From a virus: 23,549 bases of DNA. The notes below the pieces were generated by a model that searched no databases, was not told where the DNA came from, and saw nothing but the letters and a program-made list of their open reading frames with translations. Shown here piece after piece: positions 18,764 through 23,549 of the stretch. The number at the start of each line of letters is the position of its first letter. The first letter of the stretch is position 1. The DNA lies in IMG/VR virus record IMGVR_UViG_3300044647_000609, positions 1-23,549 of that record; one strand, written 5' to 3'. The translations under genes and the position numbers were made by a program.

Positions 18764-20883
18764 GCCTTGCTGATTTTATTGCCTTTGCGGATAACGAGTT
18801 GCTGCTCCCAAACGTGCCTGCATTGTGGGCGATTCACTCCGCTCGGTGTGTGATACCAACCGCCTCTGCGATTCCATACGGAATAGCCCATGATCGCACT
18901 AATTCCGTCGATGTCCTCCCTCGTGTAAACCTTGCCTTGCCCGGCCAAGTCAAGCATGACCTTGCAGAACTCACGGCTGGAGCCTTTGTCCTTGTTGCTG
19001 AAACCTGTCGCCCATGCGTATTTATAGCGGACCTCCAGTACAGGCTCGGCAACTTCCTTCACGTTCTTGGGCAGGTTCTGCTCGGCTATCTTGTCCACGG
19101 CTCTGCTGATTGGGTAGCGGTCCTTGGTGATTAGGTAAGCGACTCGCTTGGCGACCTTCGCCTTGCTGACCCCGAACTCCTTTGCCATTTCTTCAACGCT
19201 GGCGTCCCGGTTCTTCTTGCGGTATGCTTCAATCTTCAGGTCAAGTTCTTTCTCTTCTTCGCCTAATTCGGCAAAGGCCAAGCGGATGTTTTCGTCAATG
19301 TTGGCATCAAACCGCATCGGCTTTGAGTGCATCACGTGGTAGTCGTCGGCATGGCTTCCAAACTTGCTTGCAACCACTTCCAAGACCTTGAACTCTTCGT
19401 CGCCCCATCCGTAGTCCTCATCGTCTTCTTGGCCCCATTGAGGCTCGCTGAACTCTTGGGACTGAACGCCCAGCATCGTGTCAATTTCTTGGGATGATAG
19501 ACCGAACCCTGCTGATAGCATGGTCCGAGCCATCTCCAGCGTGATTTTCTCTTGCATATACTGACGCACGATTCGCATCAGGTTTTGGTACTCACGGCCT
19601 GACAACTTCTTGATGTTGTCATTGCTCTGCAAGGCTTCCACGGCTTGCGGTTGCTCGTCGGGTTGGGGATTAGGTCCAACCACGTCGGCAGGTTTCTCAA
19701 GCGGTTGCAGACCTGCTTTTTCCCTCAATTCGTCTTGGGTCATAATCTGCAAGAGGGCTTGTTCGCTTAGTCGCTCCGTGATGGGTTCCACAGGTATCAG
19801 TTCCATCCCTTCCACGCCATTAAACGAACCGAGGTAGTTAATCATCCGCTCCACTTTGCGCACTCTGTCGTTGACGTAGGTGGCCTTGAATAGTTCGTAA
19901 GCCTCGACCAATTCGTTGCGACCACCTAATTGGCCCTCGGTCTTCACCCCGAAAAGCATTGGGTTGGTTACACGGTGTGCGATGAATATCTCTTGCTGAA
20001 TAGCCTTGTTCAGGATTTCGAACTGCTTATCCATGTCGCTCGGAGTGAGCGGTTCAAGTGTCGGGGCCTTGGCTGCATCGTCGTTGAAGGTTACCACAAA
20101 GCGACCAGCGTTGTCGGTTCCTGAAAACTTGCGTTTGATTTGACGCTCAATGTCGCCTTGCTCTTCGGGGGTCGGGATGCCGTTGTTGAAGTTTATTAGA
20201 TATCCCCCCCAAAAGTTGTTGCGGAGGTTGTTGTTGTGGAAGTTGGCGACCTGTACGTCTGCCTCAATCCAAGCGTTGCCACCGATGTATTCGGGGAGAG
20301 GATAGTGCTTCACGCCTGCTGCGTAGACCCGATAGTAGAACAACTGCTTTCCGAGGCGGTTCTCGGTGTCAAAGGCTGGAATCTTCTCGATGTCCCCGAC
20401 CTTGGGGAAGAGTTGCATCATGTCATCGTTGTACCAGTCAGCGACTTGGAACATCTTCTCCTCCTTGTCAACCCGAATCTTTTCGAAGGGAACGTGTTCC
20501 ATCTTAGCGATGGTCCCCAACTTGGACCAAGTAATCGCAACGGCAAACCCGTTGAAAATCTCTAAGTCCAAGACCAATTTCTCCGTGATGTCGTTCAGGT
20601 CCTCCGTGCTGGAAAGTCCATCGAAGAACTTGATGAGCCGGGCCTCTTGCTCGACAGTCAGGTTGTCCCCTGCCTGCCATCCACCGCCCATGATGTAATT
20701 GACCTTACCATTCACAATAGCGTTGTGCTTGCTTGACCTGCGATAGTTGTCCAGCAGGTAGTAGGGGTATTCGTTGGCAAAACCATAGGTGATGTACTTG
20801 CCGGACCTGTTTTCCAGCATCACTGGGACCTTATGCTCTATCCCAAGCCATTGGGTAAAGTGTTGAGTAGATTTATTACTCAT
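18760..20883 (-). CDS. Portal protein with long C-terminal extension
   Basis: Residues 1-400 of 707 have the portal pattern: an N-terminal LLDNYRRSSKHNAIVNGKVN, FFDGLSSTEDLNDITEKLV, wing segments, FHNNNLRNNFWGGYLINF and the stem and crown part TNPMLFGVKTEGQLGGRNEL followed by a long helix to MINYL. It forms the ring through which DNA enters the head. The remaining 300 residues are unusual: a helical part (430-470), an acidic linker (480-495), a helix-turn-helix-like segment ASVEEMAKEFGVSKAKVAKR (561-580), and a Cys/His-bearing domain from about 615 with REFCKVMLDL, YTREDIDGIS and QCRHVWEQQLVI. The last domain resembles the C-terminus of some head-morphogenesis proteins. It starts in an ATGA overlap with the next gene upstream. 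Confidence 0.85.
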   Translation of the reverse strand: MSNKSTQHFTQWLGIEHKVPVMLENRSGKYITYGFANEYPYYLLDNYRRSSKHNAIVNGKVNYIMGGGWQAGDNLTVEQEARLIKFFDGLSSTEDLNDITEKLVLDLEIFNGFAVAITWSKLGTIAKMEHVPFEKIRVDKEEKMFQVADWYNDDMMQLFPKVGDIEKIPAFDTENRLGKQLFYYRVYAAGVKHYPLPEYIGGNAWIEADVQVANFHNNNLRNNFWGGYLINFNNGIPTPEEQGDIERQIKRKFSGTDNAGRFVVTFNDDAAKAPTLEPLTPSDMDKQFEILNKAIQQEIFIAHRVTNPMLFGVKTEGQLGGRNELVEAYELFKATYVNDRVRKVERMINYLGSFNGVEGMELIPVEPITERLSEQALLQIMTQDELREKAGLQPLEKPADVVGPNPQPDEQPQAVEALQSNDNIKKLSGREYQNLMRIVRQYMQEKITLEMARTMLSAGFGLSSQEIDTMLGVQSQEFSEPQWGQEDDEDYGWGDEEFKVLEVVASKFGSHADDYHVMHSKPMRFDANIDENIRLAFAELGEEEKELDLKIEAYRKKNRDASVEEMAKEFGVSKAKVAKRVAYLITKDRYPISRAVDKIAEQNLPKNVKEVAEPVLEVRYKYAWATGFSNKDKGSSREFCKVMLDLAGQGKVYTREDIDGISAIMGYSVWNRRGGWYHTPSGVNRPQCRHVWEQQLVIRKGNKISKA

Positions 20884-21434
20884 AGCGTATGAACTGTGAA
20901 TGAAAGGGCTGAAATCGTGATACTTGCACCGCTATCGATTGCGTTGATGTAGATGGTGAACTCATCGTTGACCGCACCTGTAACGTAGGCCTCCGTATAA
21001 ATCGCATGGCCGTTCGTGTGGGTCGTCGTGATGTCAGTCATTGACTGGTCGATGGTCGTGCCGTTCTTGGCGATGTAGACCTTGATTTGCGTGTTGTTGT
21101 TTTGCGCCAAGACCATGGATGCAGCGATGCGAAGGGTAGCATTTGTTGTGCCTGTGTAGGTTATCGAGTTCGTAGTCCTTGTAAAATTATAGGTTGACAA
21201 AACGCCCGATTTCATCGTGCTTGTCAACTTGACCCTTTGCCCTTGTGTTGGTGCGAAGGACGTATCGGTGTCAATGTAAAGGTTTGCAAAGCCTCGCTCC
21301 CGGTCAAGCGTTGCGGTGTCTGCGAGGTCATCGAATAGACCACCAACCCTTGTAGCGGTGTTGGCAGCGGCAACGGTTTCGTTGGCAATGGTCGCAGAAC
21401 TCGCTTGAAGTTGCGCTCTTGTTTGTACGCTCAT
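20880..21434 (-). CDS. Beta-rich virion protein, fibre-type
   Basis: The first 45 residues are helical (TRAQLQASSATIANETVAAA, then RVGGLFDDLADT) and probably form a trimeric stalk or attachment coil; this start is often seen in small fibre proteins. From about 50 on there are beta strands rich in Thr, Asn and Ser, including STYNFTRTTNSITYTGT, AQNNNTQIKVYIAKNG and the final ITISALSFTVHTL. The shape fits a short stalk with a jelly-roll type head. It could be a tail fibre, head fibre or decoration protein. It lies directly upstream of the portal gene and shares overlaps with both neighbours. Confidence 0.6.
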   Translation of the reverse strand: MSVQTRAQLQASSATIANETVAAANTATRVGGLFDDLADTATLDRERGFANLYIDTDTSFAPTQGQRVKLTSTMKSGVLSTYNFTRTTNSITYTGTTNATLRIAASMVLAQNNNTQIKVYIAKNGTTIDQSMTDITTTHTNGHAIYTEAYVTGAVNDEFTIYINAIDSGASITISALSFTVHTL

Positions 21435-21823
21435 TAGTTAAAGGTTTGGTCAAAAGTTGGGTCAAATATGCCCCCGGCATAGACGTTGTAAGTAATTGAA
21501 TTGGCGTAGGTGTTGAAGCCTATTGCTTCGGTTTGTACAAATGCCAAGCCCGTTTCAACGACCGCCAAAGCCGAGGCAACCGTGCTATTGGTATCGTAAA
21601 CTTCATATTTATACGAGCCTGTTTCAAGCGACCCCACGGCAATCGAAAATTGGTCATAGCGGTTGGTATAAGATGACAGGTTTGCGGATTTCAGCAGGGT
21701 GAAATCGGTCGTGGTGTTCTTGGCGATGCTCGTAAGGCGCAGGATGTACCTGCTCCCCGTACTGGCTCGCTCGGTCCAAGTAACGGTTATCGTGTTGGTC
21801 GTGTCAGGGTTCAGGTAAAGCAT
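21434..21823 (-). CDS. Small beta-sandwich virion-type protein, 129 aa
   Basis: The product reads like one beta-sandwich: LNPDTTNTITVTWTERA, YILRLTSIAKNTTTDFTLL, SYKYEVYDTNST and an end AGGIFDPTFDQTFN. The pattern of alternating Thr/Val strands is close to fibronectin III or Ig-like modules used as adhesive parts of virions. It shares one base with the next gene (TAATG) and is preceded by the core of the intergenic repeat (ACATTTACAA) five bases before its start. Probably paired with the fibre-type protein that follows. Function is inferred from composition and place only. Confidence 0.55.
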   Translation of the reverse strand: MLYLNPDTTNTITVTWTERASTGSRYILRLTSIAKNTTTDFTLLKSANLSSYTNRYDQFSIAVGSLETGSYKYEVYDTNSTVASALAVVETGLAFVQTEAIGFNTYANSITYNVYAGGIFDPTFDQTFN

Positions 21824-21827
21824 CTGC

Positions 21828-21837
21828 TTGTAAATGT
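21828..21837. repeat. Ten-base core of the intergenic repeat
   Basis: TTGTAAATGT (ACATTTACAA on the transcribed strand) recurs here, five bases before the start at 21823. Together with the exact 18-base copies at 11281 and 17615 this gives three leftward genes or gene groups with the same core in the gap ahead of them. The short length makes this copy weaker. Confidence 0.35.
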
Positions 21838-21853
21838 GCGATGCCCCCGAATT

Positions 21854-22930
21854 TCACAATTTGCGCCCAATCTGCCTGTATAGTTCGGCCCGTTTCTTCG
21901 CAGTTTCGGCCACATTAAACCGCTTCTTGATGTCGGCTGTGAGGTTGTCGGCCAAACCTTTGCGCAGGTCGGGGTCAAGAATCAACTGCTTAATGTACTT
22001 GTACCAGTCCTTGGGCTTGTTGTAAGGCACGAGAAACCCGTTCTCTCCGTGTTTGATTACGTCCGTGTAAGGGATGGTTTCGCTTGCAATGATGGCCTTA
22101 TTCATCCACCCGGCCTCAACGACCTTCAACTCGGACTTGAGTTTGTTAAACTTGGTGTCCCGAAGCGGTGCAAGGGTAACGTTCACAAAGTTGTAGCCAC
22201 CGACGTAGGAGTAGATGTCCGCTGCTTGGATTCGTCCGTAGTTCGGGTTGTTGCCTTGGTCGCTGATGATCTTCTCGTAGCCTTCATAGACAGGATTATT
22301 ATCGTTCCACCCTCCGAGGTAGAGCCTGTACTTGCCGTCCAAGTTTGCATCCCAGCGTAACTTCTGCATCCCCTCTCGGAGTAGTTCCATGTCCTCTCCG
22401 TGCTGCGCACCCCCGAACCAACCGAACTTGACGAGGTGTTTATCAGGTTCTTCGTCAGGATTCGGAATAAACTGCTGATAGGCTTCGTAGGGTTCGTTTT
22501 GCAATATGCTCACATTGGCGTTTAGAGGCCGTATGCGGGCAGCAAGATGCTCGGTGGTACAAGTTACCCAATCGGCTAATTTGATGTGCTTACGGATGAC
22601 CTCTGCGAGTTTGGTCTGGTGATAGTGGCGGTACATGATGTGGCCGCTCTCAAGGACCCAATAGTCGTCCAAGTCAAGGATGACTTTCGCTCCGTATTGG
22701 GTCAGGGCCTTGTAAACGTTCTCCACTTGCTCCATCGTGCCTTGACACCACAAACGGCTGAACAGGAACAGGTCTATTGAACGAAGCCCCTCGTCGCTGA
22801 TAGTCGTGATGTTCTCAACGCAGACGTAATCAAACTCCGGGTAGTTGTCGCCAAGGTAAGCGTTCGGCATTTCGAGGCGATAGAAACTGCAACCCGTTGG
22901 GTGAGCGTTATAGACAATGCAAATCTTCAT
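21854..22930 (-). CDS. Glycosyltransferase, GT-B / family 4-like
   Basis: From the ATG at 22930 the enzyme has 358 residues. It begins MKICIVYNAHPTGCSFYRLE, a GT-B N-terminal strand and loop, has ILDLDDYWVLE in the N-terminal half, and carries the donor-site block KAIIASETIPYTDVIKHGEN with GENGFLVP at 295-302 as in GT4 enzymes, then a C-terminal helix region with FNVAETAKKRAELYRQ. It transfers a sugar from a nucleotide donor. It stands between virion genes, which suggests that a virion protein or the host surface is the target. A terminator lies directly upstream, so expression is set apart from the tail gene. The longer frame to 22975 is rejected because it crosses the terminator. Confidence 0.85.
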   Translation of the reverse strand: MKICIVYNAHPTGCSFYRLEMPNAYLGDNYPEFDYVCVENITTISDEGLRSIDLFLFSRLWCQGTMEQVENVYKALTQYGAKVILDLDDYWVLESGHIMYRHYHQTKLAEVIRKHIKLADWVTCTTEHLAARIRPLNANVSILQNEPYEAYQQFIPNPDEEPDKHLVKFGWFGGAQHGEDMELLREGMQKLRWDANLDGKYRLYLGGWNDNNPVYEGYEKIISDQGNNPNYGRIQAADIYSYVGGYNFVNVTLAPLRDTKFNKLKSELKVVEAGWMNKAIIASETIPYTDVIKHGENGFLVPYNKPKDWYKYIKQLILDPDLRKGLADNLTADIKKRFNVAETAKKRAELYRQIGRKL

Positions 22931-22936
22931 GGCCGT

Positions 22937-22970
22937 AAAAATAAGAAGGGCAGCCATTGCTGACTGCCCT
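22937..22970 (-). terminator. Rho-independent terminator after the tail tube gene
   Basis: On the minus strand AGGGCAG (22964-22970) and CTGCCCT (22947-22953) form a perfect seven-pair stem around a ten-base loop, followed by TCTTATTTTT. It ends transcripts coming from the gene at 23008-23535. The T-rich end is six bases before the glycosyltransferase start, the same tight placement as at the initiator gene. Confidence 0.7.
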
Positions 22971-23007
22971 CCCAAACCTCAGATGATGAAAACCTGATGC
23001 GAAGATA

Positions 23008-23535
23008 CTATGAACCCGTGATTTGTGTGGCCAACGGTGTAAAAGTTGTTGACGCAATCAAAAGCATTGGGTCGGGTTCCATCCCGGTCAGCGTCATTTC
23101 GTAGCCGTTTCTATCTCCGAAGGCAGTACCAGTTCCAGCGGTTCCAGCAGTTGCCTCAAGGCCGTTAGCAGCACCCAACACCCAATAGCGGTTGTTGTTG
23201 TCTTGGACGATGACCAGCAAGCGGTTGCGAGCAAGCAGACGGAGTTCGTTGCGGACTGCGACTTGCAGTTTGTTAATCGTGAAGGTTACTTCGGGAGTGT
23301 AGTAAAGCGAGCCGTTCTCGATGCTTGCATTCAAGGTTTCAGTCAAAGATGACGTAGCCTTGGTCAAGTCGTACTCGTAGAAACCCGAAGAGAAACCGGT
23401 GAAGCCTGTAACAGTACCGGAGCCATTGGTGTTAACGGTTCCCGTAGCATTCCAGCCTTGGACGTAAATTGTTTTGATTCCACCTACGGAATCACGGCAG
23501 CCGAGGGCGTAGCCAGTTGTTAGGGAGCAGGACAT
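23008..23535 (-). CDS. Tail tube-like virion protein
   Basis: The 175-residue product begins MSCSLTTGYALGCRDSVGGI, an N-terminus I associate with an abundant structural protein of Bacteroidota phages. It has strands and turns fitting a tail tube or hexamer-ring protein: VTFTINKLQVAVRNELRLLA in the centre, LLVIVQDNNNRYWVLG, a loop with GTAFGDRNGYEMTLTGME, and a last strand with LLIASTTFTPLA. An alternative is another major structural protein of the same abundance. It is followed by its own terminator, as expected for a highly expressed single gene. The start is 14 bases from the window edge, so its promoter is outside. Confidence 0.6.
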   Translation of the reverse strand: MSCSLTTGYALGCRDSVGGIKTIYVQGWNATGTVNTNGSGTVTGFTGFSSGFYEYDLTKATSSLTETLNASIENGSLYYTPEVTFTINKLQVAVRNELRLLARNRLLVIVQDNNNRYWVLGAANGLEATAGTAGTGTAFGDRNGYEMTLTGMEPDPMLLIASTTFTPLATQITGS

Positions 23536-23549
23536 ATGTGTATTTGGGG

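Noticed and set aside
20236-20565. Plus-strand frame antisense to the portal
   Set aside because: The portal motifs on the other strand explain the stretch, and no promoter or leader fits the plus frame.
21187-21198. TATAGGTTGACA as a fourth copy of the TATAGG repeat
   Set aside because: It is within a coding region and matches only part of the word; likely chance.
1-23549. tRNA genes, integrase or attachment sites
   Set aside because: No cloverleaf-like sequence with CCA-side features, no tyrosine or serine recombinase motifs and no long terminal repeats were seen by eye; a lysogenic lifestyle is not supported by this window.

Overview
The window is part of a double-stranded DNA tailed-phage (Caudoviricetes) genome. 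It carries a terminase pair, portal, head-tail connector-like protein, candidate tail tube, fibres, holin/endolysin genes and a full replication-recombination set. No integrase, attachment site, tRNA or rRNA was seen, and neither was an obvious major capsid protein or prohead protease, so the window is probably an internal slice of a larger genome. A host in the Bacteroidota is suggested by several things: leaders are A-rich (forms such as AACCAAACC before ATG) rather than GGAGG-type; one intergenic region has ATTG-N19-TACATTTG, close to the Bacteroidota -33/-7 promoter consensus TTTG-N19-TAnnTTTG; and several proteins recall phages of that phylum. The host call is inference.

Almost everything lies on the minus strand, so transcription runs from high to low coordinates. 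From the right end: a candidate tail tube gene (23008-23535), a terminator, a GT-B glycosyltransferase (21854-22930), two small beta-rich virion-type proteins, a portal with a long C-terminal extension (18760-20883), a connector-like protein, four small or fibre-like virion genes (15859-18139), a hypothetical gene, a holin, a spanin-like protein and a metallophosphoesterase (14204-15100). Only two genes are on the plus strand (13560-14266): a small unknown and a T7-lysozyme-like amidase. They have their own promoter and end by overlapping the metallophosphoesterase gene tail to tail.

From 13423 down to 8383 is the DNA metabolism block: a Rad52-like annealing protein, two tandem paralogues, a coiled-coil protein, a winged helix protein and a small SSB-like protein, all joined by ATGA stop-start overlaps. 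A terminator-like hairpin follows. Then come an initiator-like protein, a DnaB-family helicase, a VRR-NUC nuclease and a PD-(D/E)XK-type nuclease. The initiator gene contains four perfect 18-bp direct repeats at 21-bp period next to a pyrimidine-rich AT-rich tract. This is laid out like the lambda origin inside gene O and is the most interesting element here.

From 8187 to 5277 are small accessory and regulatory genes: a PGDYG-like protein flanked by direct repeats, a DUF551-like protein, a lone DnaA domain IV-like protein, a sigma-like factor, a membrane protein and others. The packaging module follows: TerS, a beta-class DNA methyltransferase placed between the terminase subunits, and TerL. 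The left end has two small genes, two glycosyltransferase-type genes and a SAM methyltransferase. With the GT-B gene at the right end these suggest glycan modification of the virion or the host surface. No stretch above 300 bases lacks a gene; the longest gap is 8188-8382.
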